Assembly (NCBI GenBank): GCA_028712445.1
Contig: JAQTPY010000001.1
Location: 1-50,033, forward strand
DNA length: 50,033 nt
Reading direction: 5' to 3'
DNA from: Minisyncoccota bacterium
GTDB taxonomy: Bacteria > Patescibacteriota > Minisyncoccia > Minisyncoccales > RBG-13-42-11
This document shows, one piece after another, positions 26,278-34,816 of the stretch. The position numbers and the translations under genes were made by a program. Under the pieces are notes generated by a model that was given only the letters and a program-made list of their open reading frames with translations, did not search any database and had not been told where the DNA came from. Within the stretch, counting starts at the first letter, position 1. Each line of letters starts with the position of its first letter.

Positions 26278-26290
26278 GTTTTTGAATCCC

Positions 26291-27988
26291 TTACCAGACT
26301 ATTCCTCCTCCCGGATTATTATTCAAATCGTCGGGCAGGGAAGTATCTATTGAATTAGCCGAGGATCTGACCACTTGACCGGTCCATTGATCCTGTCCGG
26401 AAATCTCAGCTTTTCCTATAAGGGGCACTGTTTGATTCTTCTGATCTGAAGTGGGAAAGAGAGAAATTTGAAAAGATATGTTTGGAGCCGGCGTTGAAAT
26501 GCCCTGGGAAACCAACAGATCCCCCGCATTCCAGACTATTTCTCTTGATTTTGAATCAAAAGTAAATCTGCCAGCCTCCTCTTCGGGAAAAATCTTCCCC
26601 GTCAGTCGAACGTTCTGGGGCAATACCGCCTTCACTTGCACGTTCTTTACCTCATTGTAATAGTTCTTCAATTGCCACATTATAGTGTAGGTCGTATTTT
26701 CCCCAACCATAGGCGGAACAGGACCCGAGTTTCCAAAAACTTCATCCTCATAAACTCCTTTTTGAACCAGAGTTAGTTTCGAATTCACCCTGTTTACAAA
26801 CTCTTCTTTGACCTGGCCTATATAGATTTTGTCTGCAATCGTCGGATTTTTATCCTTGATATCTTCTATTAGCCATTCATCCTTCAGCTTCACCCAGAAC
26901 TCTACCCTGCCCTCCTCCTGGGGCTGCAGAAACTGGAGATCATTCACCTTCTTCCAATCCCACAGAATGGAATTATCCCCGCTTTGGTATTCTGCATCCA
27001 TGACTCTTAAAGTCTGGAGGTCAAAAGACCTTCCCTCGAGAGTCACCTGCAAGCTCAGATCGGTCAAAGTTTCTTCTCCTATGTTCCTGAAAAAAATTTC
27101 ATAATGAAGATTATCTCCCGGGCTTGCCAGATAACTGGGACTGTTATTTATCTGTTGGCTTATATAAAGAGTTGGTTTGATTATATTTATTCCCCTGACA
27201 GTTTCTTTAAGCAAAATAAATTCTCCGTTCTGCCAGCTGCCAATTTTAGCTGAAAACACTTTCTCCTCGCCCACATCTCCCGACACCGTTCCTGTGATTT
27301 CAATCCTGCCCCCTTCAGCTTTGTTCAAAAGCCCAACATCCCATTCCCTCTCTCCAATCCCCTGGGGAGATGATTTCAAGAATTCGAAACCTGAAGGATA
27401 TTCAACCATTACTCTGAGATTTGAAATCGGATAGGATGTATTGGAAAAATAGTTTAACTTAAATTTCAACTCCTTCCCTGAATCTATCTTTGAAGGCAAA
27501 TCAAATTCAAAATTAAGAGGAACTTTTTTGATTAACGTGGTTTTTGTCGTTTCTGACTCATATCTTGCTTTTAAATTCTTCGGGCGGAAACTCAAAGAAG
27601 CTTTTGCCGTTTTAGCTTCATTCTCTCTTCCCAAAAGTCTGGCTTTAAACGACAGAACCCTTTCTTCTCCCGGATAAATTGCTCCTCCAAGCTCATCTGA
27701 ACTTTTAATTACTCTCTGGGAATTACTGCTGTCAAAAGACAGCGCATATTGGGGAAACTCAAAGATAAGTTCGGGCTCTTCCAGGCGGGCGTCTCCATTG
27801 TTTTTATACTTGACTATATATTCCACTTCGCCCAAAAGATCTGATTCTTCAGGACCCAGAATTTCAAGCTTTAATATGTCTTTGGAGTATATATTCCTCT
27901 GATAATAGTAAATGCCGGCGAAAACAACCAAGGCTATTGCGCCTGCAATCAAGAGGTTTGTTTTTTTAAACAAATTTGTTTTTGCCAT
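26291..27988 (-). CDS. Membrane-anchored extracellular protein with repeated beta-sandwich (DUF11-like) domains
   Basis: 565 residues. A short cytoplasmic N-terminus is followed by one membrane helix (about residues 11-27), then a long, extracytoplasmic region rich in beta strands. Several segments share the pattern 'Y.I.Y.N.G...L.N..V...LP......G' (for example near residues 50-90, 290-330, 430-470), the hallmark of DUF11/CARDB-type adhesin modules. No LPXTG or C-terminal anchor is present, so it is held by the N-terminal helix. A cell-surface scaffold or adhesion role is inferred. An AAGGA site precedes the ATG, and the leader carries a tandem 33-bp repeat. Confidence 0.75.
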   Translation of the reverse strand: MAKTNLFKKTNLLIAGAIALVVFAGIYYYQRNIYSKDILKLEILGPEESDLLGEVEYIVKYKNNGDARLEEPELIFEFPQYALSFDSSNSQRVIKSSDELGGAIYPGEERVLSFKARLLGRENEAKTAKASLSFRPKNLKARYESETTKTTLIKKVPLNFEFDLPSKIDSGKELKFKLNYFSNTSYPISNLRVMVEYPSGFEFLKSSPQGIGEREWDVGLLNKAEGGRIEITGTVSGDVGEEKVFSAKIGSWQNGEFILLKETVRGINIIKPTLYISQQINNSPSYLASPGDNLHYEIFFRNIGEETLTDLSLQVTLEGRSFDLQTLRVMDAEYQSGDNSILWDWKKVNDLQFLQPQEEGRVEFWVKLKDEWLIEDIKDKNPTIADKIYIGQVKEEFVNRVNSKLTLVQKGVYEDEVFGNSGPVPPMVGENTTYTIMWQLKNYYNEVKNVQVKAVLPQNVRLTGKIFPEEEAGRFTFDSKSREIVWNAGDLLVSQGISTPAPNISFQISLFPTSDQKNQTVPLIGKAEISGQDQWTGQVVRSSANSIDTSLPDDLNNNPGGGIVW

Positions 27989-27999
27989 AATTTTGATCC

Positions 28000-28077
28000 T
28001 TCGTTCATTTAAATGCTTCGCTACAAATTCACTTCGTTCATTTAAATGCTTCGCTACAAATTCACTTCGTTCATTTT
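28000..28077 (-). repeat. 33-bp tandem repeat, two full copies plus a partial third
   Basis: Identical 33-bp units lie at 28000-28032 and 28033-28065, with the first 11 bases of a third at 28066-28076. Each unit contains the perfect palindrome CATTTAAATG. The array sits in the about 95-bp gap between recO and the surface-protein gene, both on the minus strand, so it would be in the leader of the latter. A degenerate relative lies at 680-705. Confidence 0.9.
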
Positions 28078-28083
28078 AACAAA

Positions 28084-28830
28084 TTATTTTGTTTTCTCCA
28101 AAGTTTCCAAAAGATAACGGTGAGATATTTTTTGAAGCGCCTTCAACCTGCCCTCTTCAACTCTAAGGTTCTTTAAGATTTCTATGTCTTCTTCACTAAA
28201 AACCTTTAAGATTTTTATCAAATCAGCGATATTTTCAGAGCCGGCATCTAAAGTTTTAAAATCCTTCACTTTTTTTTGGCAAGCTAGACACAAAACCCCA
28301 CCTTCCCTGATATTAAGAAACATGTTTTCGGGAAAAACTTCCTGTCGGCATGAAATACAGCGATAAAATTCCAGACCATAACCTAAAATCGACAAAAAAT
28401 TCCAGAGAAAGTAAAAATAAATCAGCTTCAGTCTCGTTCTCTCGGCTTCCCAATCATTCAATGATCTGAAAACTTCTTTTAAAAGCTGCCAGACAGCAGG
28501 ATCTGATTCCTGTCCGCGAATAAATAGGTCTATAATCACAGAAATTCTGGAGGCAATCTCCCATTTCCCCAAATTTTTCTTAATTTCAGGAAACTGATTT
28601 ATCAAAATAGCGTCTGTCAGGGTTTTGTAAGCCTTGCCCTGAATGAATTCAATTTCAGAAAAATAGAACATTTCCAAACCTACTCTGAGTTTGGATTTTA
28701 TTTTTCTTTCAGATCTAGCTATTAATTCCAGTTTCCCAAAATCTTCAGTATAAACAGTGAATAATCTGTCTGCCTCCCCTCTGTCTGTTTTTTTAATAAC
28801 AAATCCTCGGGTTCGATAATGCTCGAACAT
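28084..28830 (-). CDS. recO: DNA repair protein RecO
   Basis: 248 residues. The N-terminal OB-fold begins with YRTRGFVIKKTDRGEADRLFTVYTEDFGKLELIARSERK, the standard RecO opening. A central helical domain follows, then a zinc finger with CISCRQEVFPENMF...GVLCLAC near residues 160-190. It anneals ssDNA and loads RecA in the RecFOR pathway. It lies downstream of ileS, separated by an inverted repeat. Confidence 0.92.
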   Translation of the reverse strand: MFEHYRTRGFVIKKTDRGEADRLFTVYTEDFGKLELIARSERKIKSKLRVGLEMFYFSEIEFIQGKAYKTLTDAILINQFPEIKKNLGKWEIASRISVIIDLFIRGQESDPAVWQLLKEVFRSLNDWEAERTRLKLIYFYFLWNFLSILGYGLEFYRCISCRQEVFPENMFLNIREGGVLCLACQKKVKDFKTLDAGSENIADLIKILKVFSEEDIEILKNLRVEEGRLKALQKISHRYLLETLEKTK

Positions 28831-28838
28831 AGTGGCAA

Positions 28839-28891
28839 TTCATTGTCTTTCGGTTAAACCAGATTTAACCGAAATGGTTTCCTGCAATGAA
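28839..28891. repeat. Nested inverted repeat between ileS and recO
   Basis: A perfect 11-bp inverted repeat TTTCGGTTAAA/TTTAACCGAAA (28848-28858 with 28864-28874, 5-nt loop) is enclosed by an outer TTCATTG/CAATGAA pair (28839-28845 with 28885-28891). There is no T-run on either side, so a simple terminator is unlikely; an mRNA processing or stability element is possible. Confidence 0.7.
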
Positions 28892-28892
28892 G

Positions 28893-31709
28893 CTAAATTT
28901 TTTTAATTCCCAGATGTTCTTTTTTTCCATCCGCTTCTATTTCTTTGATTGCATACCCCTCTTTCTGCATCCTTTCGAGAGATTTTATTTCGTAAGAAAC
29001 ATCTGAGGGAGAAACAATTTCCGAAGTTGATCCAATAACTATTTTATCAGCAGGAACCAGTTTCATGGTTTTTCTCAAACTGTTGATATTTCTGACAAAT
29101 TCTCTTTCTTTGCCCTCCCTCTCCAACTCTACGGTCATTGTTGCGTCCAGCTCAACCTCATTTTTAATTTTTTCATCAAAGATTATCTTTTTTACATTCA
29201 CCTCTTCTTTTATCAGTTCTGAAATTTCCCCGCCAAAATCCGTCCTGCTTTTAACCATTAGAGCTGAAAGGGGCTGTTTTACTTTAATGCCCAACTTCAT
29301 TCTTTCGGCCAAACCTGAACTCACCACCTCTCTGGCTTTCCTCATTTTCTCCTCCAAATCGTCATCAATCAGCTTTTTGTCTGAACAAGGATACTGGCTT
29401 AAATGAACCGACTCCTCTTTTCCTCCCAGATCTCTATAAATTGATTCTGCAATGAAAGGAGTGAAGGGAGCTGCAATCCGGCAGAATTTCAAAAGAACAT
29501 ATCTCAGAGTACTCGAAGCTTCTTCCTTTTCTTTATCGTTTTCCGGCTTTTGAAATCTTTTTCTTGAACGACGGACGTACCAATTTGATAAATCATCAAC
29601 AAACCCTTCAAACAGTCTGGCTGCACCCACAACATCATAATCATCAATCCTTTTTTCAACTTCGCTGTTCAATCTTTCTAAAACAGATGCTATCCATTTA
29701 TCGAGAATATTTTTCGATTTGAATTCTTCCTCCGCAAACTTTCTGTCTGCATACGTATTAAAGAAATTATGAACATTGAATAAAATGTCAAAGAATTTTC
29801 TATACAGAGTCTGAATATCATTGAAACTGAAATTTTTTGACTCAGCCACGGCATTAACCGTGTAGAAATAAAACCTGGCTGCATCCGCTCCGTATTTATC
29901 TACGATCTCTGAGGGCTTGACTACGTTTCCCTTGGACTTTGACATTTTCTGCCCTTTTTCGTCCAAAACAATTCCAATAGATATGACGTTCCTGTAAGGA
30001 TTCCCCAGGCCGAGAAGTGTGGACACAACCAGTAAAGTGTAAAACCATCCTCTCGTCTGATCTATTCCTTCACAGATGAAATCAGCTGGGAAAAATTCTT
30101 TTTTATCAATCAATTCCTTGTTTTCGAAAGGATAATGCCATTGAGCAAAAGGCATGGAACCGGAATCAAACCAGCAATCAATCACTTCCTTAACCCTCCT
30201 TGCTTTGCCCCCGCACTCGCAGTCAAAAACAATTTCATCAATATGGGGTCTGTGCAAATTCCCTATTTCTTTTATTTTAGCTTTTTCTTTAAGCTCCTCT
30301 ATACTTCCTATACAAACTGTTTTTTTACATTTTTCGCAGACCCAGATGGGCAAAGGAGTGCCCCAATATCTTTCCCGGGAAAGATTCCAATCTTTAACTT
30401 CTCTTAACCACTCTCCAAATCTACCCTCTTTAAAGTAAGGAGGAATCCAGTTTATCTTTCCATTGTTATCAATCAGATCTTTTTTTATTGCCGTTGTCTT
30501 AATAAACCAAGATTCCTTCGCATAATAAATCAAGGGGGAGCCGCATCTCCAACAAAAAGGATATTCGTGGGAATAAAGTTCCTCTTTATAAAGAAGATCT
30601 CTTTTCTTTAAATCTTCGACAACCAGGGGGTCTGCTTCTTTAACAAACTTGCCTGACCAAGGAGAAACCTCCTCTTTGAATTTTCCTTCTTCGTCCACAT
30701 TCAAAATTACGGGCAAATCATTTTCTTTTCCAACCCTCATATCGTCTTCCCCGAATGCCGGAGCGATGTGGACCAGTCCGGTCCCGTCTTCGGTTGAAAC
30801 AAAATCTCCAGATACAACCCTAAAAGCTGGCTTGTCTGGCTTAGAAAAGTTGAAAGGAGGTTCATATTCAAGACCTATTAAATTTTTCCCGTTAAAATGA
30901 GATTTAATCTCATACTTATCCTTGATAACTCCCAAACGTTCTTCGGCTAAGACATAAAATTCATCATTTATTTTGATTCGAACATAATTAACTTTTTCAT
31001 TTACAGCTAATGCCACATTCGCCGGCAAGGTCCAGGGTGTGGTTGTCCATGCAAGAAGATAATCGCCCTCCTTAACTACACTTTTATGTTCATTAACTTT
31101 AAATTTGACGTAAACTGAATTTTCTTCAGTCGTTTTATATCCCTGAGCAACCTCATGCGAAGAAAGGGATGTTCCGCATCTGGGACAATAAGGGACGACT
31201 TTATAATCCTGGTATAAGAAACCCTTATTCCAGACCTGTTTTAAAATCCACCAGAGACTTTCCATATAATCATTGCCGCAGGTAATGTAAGCGTTCTCCA
31301 AATCCAGCCAGTATCCTATCCTCTGAGTAAAACTCTCCCATTCTTTTTTATAAGTAAAAACATTCTTCTGGCATTCTGCGATAAATTTTTCAATATTTTC
31401 TTCAATTTCCTTCTTGCTGTTTATTTTAAGACTCTTTTCAGCAGCCATTTCAGTGGGCAAACCATGAGTATCCCAGCCAGCCTTCCTCTCTACGTAAAAT
31501 CCCTGCATAGTCTTGTAGCGCAAAATGACATCCTTAAAGGCTCTGGCTAAAAGATGATGTATCCCCGGCAAACCATTGGCAAAAGGAGGCCCCTCGTAAA
31601 AAACAAACCTCTTTTTTCCTTCTGTTTTCTTCAGGCTCTTTTTAAATACGTCTTTGTCTTGCCAAAATTTCAATATCTCTTCTTCAATTTTCGGTAGTTT
31701 AAACTCCAT
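28893..31709 (-). CDS. ileS: Isoleucyl-tRNA synthetase
   Basis: 938 residues from the ATG at 31709 (MEFKLPKIEEEILKFW). A TTG at 31748 could add 13 residues that do not fit the family. The HIGH motif is modified (GIHHLLARAFKD), and KMSKSKGN lies near residue 600. The first-half sequence (YEGPPFANGLPG, WDTHGLPTE) and the lack of a C-terminal zinc finger place it with the eukaryote-like IleS2 type, which is typically insensitive to mupirocin. The CP1 editing domain with WTTTPWTLPANVAL is present. No T-box leader is seen in the short gap upstream. Confidence 0.95.
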   Translation of the reverse strand: MEFKLPKIEEEILKFWQDKDVFKKSLKKTEGKKRFVFYEGPPFANGLPGIHHLLARAFKDVILRYKTMQGFYVERKAGWDTHGLPTEMAAEKSLKINSKKEIEENIEKFIAECQKNVFTYKKEWESFTQRIGYWLDLENAYITCGNDYMESLWWILKQVWNKGFLYQDYKVVPYCPRCGTSLSSHEVAQGYKTTEENSVYVKFKVNEHKSVVKEGDYLLAWTTTPWTLPANVALAVNEKVNYVRIKINDEFYVLAEERLGVIKDKYEIKSHFNGKNLIGLEYEPPFNFSKPDKPAFRVVSGDFVSTEDGTGLVHIAPAFGEDDMRVGKENDLPVILNVDEEGKFKEEVSPWSGKFVKEADPLVVEDLKKRDLLYKEELYSHEYPFCWRCGSPLIYYAKESWFIKTTAIKKDLIDNNGKINWIPPYFKEGRFGEWLREVKDWNLSRERYWGTPLPIWVCEKCKKTVCIGSIEELKEKAKIKEIGNLHRPHIDEIVFDCECGGKARRVKEVIDCWFDSGSMPFAQWHYPFENKELIDKKEFFPADFICEGIDQTRGWFYTLLVVSTLLGLGNPYRNVISIGIVLDEKGQKMSKSKGNVVKPSEIVDKYGADAARFYFYTVNAVAESKNFSFNDIQTLYRKFFDILFNVHNFFNTYADRKFAEEEFKSKNILDKWIASVLERLNSEVEKRIDDYDVVGAARLFEGFVDDLSNWYVRRSRKRFQKPENDKEKEEASSTLRYVLLKFCRIAAPFTPFIAESIYRDLGGKEESVHLSQYPCSDKKLIDDDLEEKMRKAREVVSSGLAERMKLGIKVKQPLSALMVKSRTDFGGEISELIKEEVNVKKIIFDEKIKNEVELDATMTVELEREGKEREFVRNINSLRKTMKLVPADKIVIGSTSEIVSPSDVSYEIKSLERMQKEGYAIKEIEADGKKEHLGIKKI

Positions 31710-31765
31710 AATTTCGAACGCCGCGAGAAATTTCAAGGTTCTCGACAAGGGCGGGATTCTTATAA

Positions 31766-32344
31766 TTAATCAATTTTTCTTAACTCGGCCACCTTAATAT
31801 AATTTCCGCAATGGATTTCTTTTAAAAGCTGCTTGTCGGTTTTTCTTTTTATCACTCCCTCCAATAAACACAAGGGGTCCCCATGGCCGATAATCAAAAT
31901 GTTCTTTCCTTTGTAGTTTTTATCTATTTCTTGAATAAAATTTTTAATCCTTTCTCTGACATCATTCCAGCTTTCGCCTTTTGGAGGCTTTGTCGAAAAT
32001 TTTCTTTCCTTATAATGACAAAATTCAAGGAAATCCTTCCTCGGTCTCCCGTTATATATGCCCAAATCAATATCTCTTAATCTTTTGTCAAAATTTATTT
32101 TTTTAATCCCCAATTCTTTAGCTGCTATTTTAGCTGTTTCCCTGGTTCTTTGAAAATCAGAAGAAAAAATCAAGTCGATTTTTTCTTTTTTTAGTTTAGC
32201 TGAACTTTCTTTGACGCAAACCTTTCCCTTCTCCGTTAGCTTAATCTGTCTGCAAATTCCCCAGGGATAAACAAAACCTTTTTTCTCAACCTGCCAAACA
32301 TTCTCCCCATGCCTTAATATAAAATATTGATTTCTCATATTCAC
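31766..32344 (-). CDS. Histidine phosphatase superfamily protein (phosphoglycerate-mutase-like)
   Basis: 192 residues. The catalytic RHGE motif is near residue 10, DFQRTRETA near 63, and the second catalytic histidine in IIGHGDPL near 152. This fits cofactor-dependent PGM/CobC/SixA-type phosphatases. The short length and a 4-bp overlap with argS make a phosphatase more likely than glycolytic mutase, but the substrate is unknown. It lies between argS and ileS in one operon. Confidence 0.85.
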   Translation of the reverse strand: MNMRNQYFILRHGENVWQVEKKGFVYPWGICRQIKLTEKGKVCVKESSAKLKKEKIDLIFSSDFQRTRETAKIAAKELGIKKINFDKRLRDIDLGIYNGRPRKDFLEFCHYKERKFSTKPPKGESWNDVRERIKNFIQEIDKNYKGKNILIIGHGDPLCLLEGVIKRKTDKQLLKEIHCGNYIKVAELRKID

Positions 32345-33885
32345 ATCTTCTCGGGAGCTGAGACGCCCATTAAACCTAAAGTGTTTTTTAAAACTATTCT
32401 TGTTGCCTCAATTAAAGCTAATCTCGCCTGGCTTAACTTAATATCTTCTGAAATTACTCTACATTCCTGATAAAACCTGTGGAAGGAAGAAGCCAAATCT
32501 AGAGCATACTGAGGAAGACGCTGTACCTGATAGTCTTTGGCCGTATCTTCTATTATTTCCGGAAGAATAATCAGCTGCTTTATTAAATCCAGCTCGACAG
32601 GTTTATTTAATAATTTTAAATCTGGAAATTTATTTTGAATTTTGAATTTGGAATTTGAAATTTTCGAAATTATGCTGCAAATGCGAGCATAAGCATATTG
32701 AACATAATAAACCGGATTCTTTTCTGACTGCTCTTTTGCTAAATCCAGATCGAATGCCAGATGACTATCATTGCCCCTCGCTAAAAAAAAGAATCTGGCT
32801 GCGTCTAATCCCACTTCATCGATAAGCTCATCTATGGTCACATATATGCCTGTCCGCTTTGACATCTTCACTTCCTGGCCACCCTGAATCAATCTTACCA
32901 GCTGCATTATGATAATATCTACATCTCCTTTTTTGTAGCCCATAACCTCAGCTGCTCCCTTAATTCTGTTTATATAACCGTAGTGATCGGCACCCCAAAT
33001 AAAAATTAATTTTTTGAACCCTCTCTTAAATTTATTTTTAAGATAAGCCGTGTCTGAAGCCAAATAAGTCTTTTCCCCATCAGCTTTTATTAAAACCCTG
33101 TCTTTATCATCACCGAATTTGGTTGATTCAAACCAAAGAGCGCCTTCTGATTCATAAACCAACTTCTTTTCTTTTAAAAGATTCAAAACTTTATCGTCTT
33201 CTTTCTCTTTATAAAGGTTTGATTCGGAAAACCAAACATCGAAATCTATTCCCATTTTTCTGACAGACGGCTTTATCATTTCTTCTAAAATCACCTTCGC
33301 TGCCCTTTTCCCAACATCTTCTACGCTATTTCCTTTTATCTTCTTTTTTAATTCTTCAATATAGGGGCCCTGATAAACCGCTTCCTGGTCTCCAAAAACA
33401 GAATGCCCCAACTTTCTGATCTGCTCTCCGGCATCATTTACGTAATATTCTCTTTCCGCTTTAAAGTCAGCCCTGTTAAGAACGTTAGCCAAAACATCTC
33501 CGCAGAATCCCCCTCGTCCGTTTCCCAAAGTCAAAGGACCTGTCGGGTTAGCGGAAATAAACTCAACATTCACCTTCTTTCCTTTCCCCAATCTCACTTG
33601 GCCGAATTTTTCTTTTTCTTTTAATATCTCTTTTAATTCCTTGACTAAATAATCTTTGGAAATAAAAAAATTAACAAACCCATTTTTAACTTCTACCCTT
33701 TCTATCAAATCTGACTTAATGGCTGAAGCAATCTCATTCGGATTCTTATTCAAAACCATAGCCACGTTAGTGGAATAGTCTCCAAAAACAGAATTTTCAG
33801 GCCTCTCAATCCTAACTTCAGCCTCTTCTTTGTAGAGTTTCTTTGCGGCCTCCTTGATTAGCTTGACTAATTCTTTTCTAATCAT
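32341..33885 (-). CDS. argS: Arginyl-tRNA synthetase
   Basis: 514 residues, somewhat shorter than the usual 550-580. The catalytic core has SANPTGPLTLGNGRGG, where the HIGH tetrapeptide has become TLGN, losing the first His; KMSKRTGIYVTIDELI near residue 350 is the KMSKS region. The DALR anticodon-binding domain closes the protein (SFHRFYQECRVI). Between the core and DALR domain there is an in-frame AT-rich repeat encoding ISNSKFKIQNKF (32627-32672). It is the promoter-proximal gene of the argS-phosphatase-ileS run. Confidence 0.95.
   Translation of the reverse strand: MIRKELVKLIKEAAKKLYKEEAEVRIERPENSVFGDYSTNVAMVLNKNPNEIASAIKSDLIERVEVKNGFVNFFISKDYLVKELKEILKEKEKFGQVRLGKGKKVNVEFISANPTGPLTLGNGRGGFCGDVLANVLNRADFKAEREYYVNDAGEQIRKLGHSVFGDQEAVYQGPYIEELKKKIKGNSVEDVGKRAAKVILEEMIKPSVRKMGIDFDVWFSESNLYKEKEDDKVLNLLKEKKLVYESEGALWFESTKFGDDKDRVLIKADGEKTYLASDTAYLKNKFKRGFKKLIFIWGADHYGYINRIKGAAEVMGYKKGDVDIIIMQLVRLIQGGQEVKMSKRTGIYVTIDELIDEVGLDAARFFFLARGNDSHLAFDLDLAKEQSEKNPVYYVQYAYARICSIISKISNSKFKIQNKFPDLKLLNKPVELDLIKQLIILPEIIEDTAKDYQVQRLPQYALDLASSFHRFYQECRVISEDIKLSQARLALIEATRIVLKNTLGLMGVSAPEKM
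32648..32663 (+). repeat. 16-nt dispersed repeat copy inside argS
   Basis: TTGGAATTTGAAATTT is identical to 9302-9317 upstream of iorA. Here it is part of a longer run of GAATTT-type units that is translated as SNSKFKIQN within ArgS. Confidence 0.55.
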
Positions 33886-33897
33886 TTACAATATACC

Positions 33898-33926
33898 AGT
33901 TTAAGCTATTTTTCCCTTTAAATCAA
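33898..33926 (-). promoter_or_regulatory. argS promoter
   Basis: On the minus strand TTGATT (33921-33926), a 17-nt spacer and TAAACT (33898-33903) lie 13 nt from the argS ATG, which implies a very short leader. Confidence 0.55.
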
Positions 33927-33938
33927 CCTTGATTTTGT

Positions 33939-33967
33939 TTTAAATCAATTGGTTTTGGTGGTAAAAT
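33939..33967 (+). promoter_or_regulatory. smpB promoter
   Basis: TTTAAA (33939-33944), a 17-nt spacer and TAAAAT (33962-33967) predict a start only a few bases before the smpB ATG at 33978. It diverges from the argS promoter. Confidence 0.5.
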
Positions 33968-33977
33968 AGAAAAGAGA

Positions 33978-34436
33978 ATGGAAGTTTTAACTGAGAACAA
34001 AAAAGCATACTATAAATACCAGATTGGAGAGAAATTTGAAGCTGGAGTGTCTCTATTGGGACAGGAGGTAAAATCCATTAAATCAGGAAGGATAAATCTG
34101 GCTGGGGCCTATGTAATGCTGAAAGGAGGCGAGGTTTTTCTTGTGGGATCCAGCATTCCTCCCTATCAGCCGAAAAACAGCCCTGCAAATTATAATCCGG
34201 AAAGATCAAGGAAACTCCTCTTGAAAAAATCTGAAATCAATTATCTTATAGGTAAAACGAAGGAGAGAGGGTTGACTTTAGTGCCCCTGTTAGTGTATAC
34301 TAAGAAAGGTAAAATAAAGATTGAAATTGGACTAGGAAGAGGAAAAAGAGAGTTTGACAAGAGAGACGCCATTAAAAAGCGCGAATCAGACAGAGAAATT
34401 AAAAGGGAATTAAACAGGTTTGATAACCCGCATTAA
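33978..34436 (+). CDS. smpB: SsrA-binding protein SmpB
   Basis: 152-residue OB-fold protein that binds tmRNA and delivers it to stalled ribosomes. GVSLLGQEVKSIKSGRINLAGAYV, the core SmpB signature, is at residues 25-48. The basic C-terminal tail KKRESDREIKRELNRF enters the mRNA channel in known structures. The tmRNA gene starts 6 nt after its stop, so both partners of trans-translation are encoded together. Confidence 0.97.
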   Translation: MEVLTENKKAYYKYQIGEKFEAGVSLLGQEVKSIKSGRINLAGAYVMLKGGEVFLVGSSIPPYQPKNSPANYNPERSRKLLLKKSEINYLIGKTKERGLTLVPLLVYTKKGKIKIEIGLGRGKREFDKRDAIKKRESDREIKRELNRFDNPH

Positions 34437-34442
34437 GTTCAC

Positions 34443-34806
34443 GGGGATGAAAGGAATCGATAAGGAGAGTATTAAAACATGCAAGTCAAGTTGTTGTAAC
34501 TTGTAAAAAAACAACAAACGAATAAGTGCCAACTTGTTCAAACAACCCGCATTAGCATACGTCTAATGCCATCCGACTTACGGATTCTCGCTAGGTAAGA
34601 ACGGGTGTCATTTTAGCGAGATAGGTAGCTCTTTCGGAAAGTGTCTCTTAGGTGAGAGTATCATCTAAGCGATATGAGCAAAGGAATTTTGACTAGTTTA
34701 TTTCTCTGCTTAAACAAATTTCACCTTCGGGTGATAAAAACTAGCTAAACTTGTAGAGTTGCTTTAAGAAACTCCTTAGACACGGGCTCAAATCCCGTCA
34801 TCTCCA
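34443..34806 (+). ncRNA. ssrA: tmRNA (SsrA), with predicted tag ANLFKQPALAYV
   Basis: The 5' GGGGATGA pairs with the 3' TCATCTCC (34799-34805 region) to form the tRNA-like acceptor stem, with discriminator A34806. The T-arm-like sequence ACGGG...CCCGT lies just before it. The CCA is not encoded. A short frame opens with GCC at 34528, nucleotide 86 of the RNA, as expected for a resume codon. It reads ANLFKQPALAYV and stops at TAA 34564-34566. The bases before the resume codon (AATAAGT) resemble the known UAGUC-type determinant. The tag ends in Tyr-Val instead of the common Ala-Ala. It is flanked tightly by smpB (6 nt) and infC (10 nt). Confidence 0.93.
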
Positions 34807-34816
34807 CATAATCACA

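Noticed and set aside
28000-28077. CRISPR array
   Set aside because: The units are directly adjacent with no spacers, and no cas genes are present.
29065-29406. Plus-strand frame of 113 codons inside ileS
   Set aside because: Antisense shadow with serine/leucine-rich composition typical of the reverse strand of AT-rich genes.
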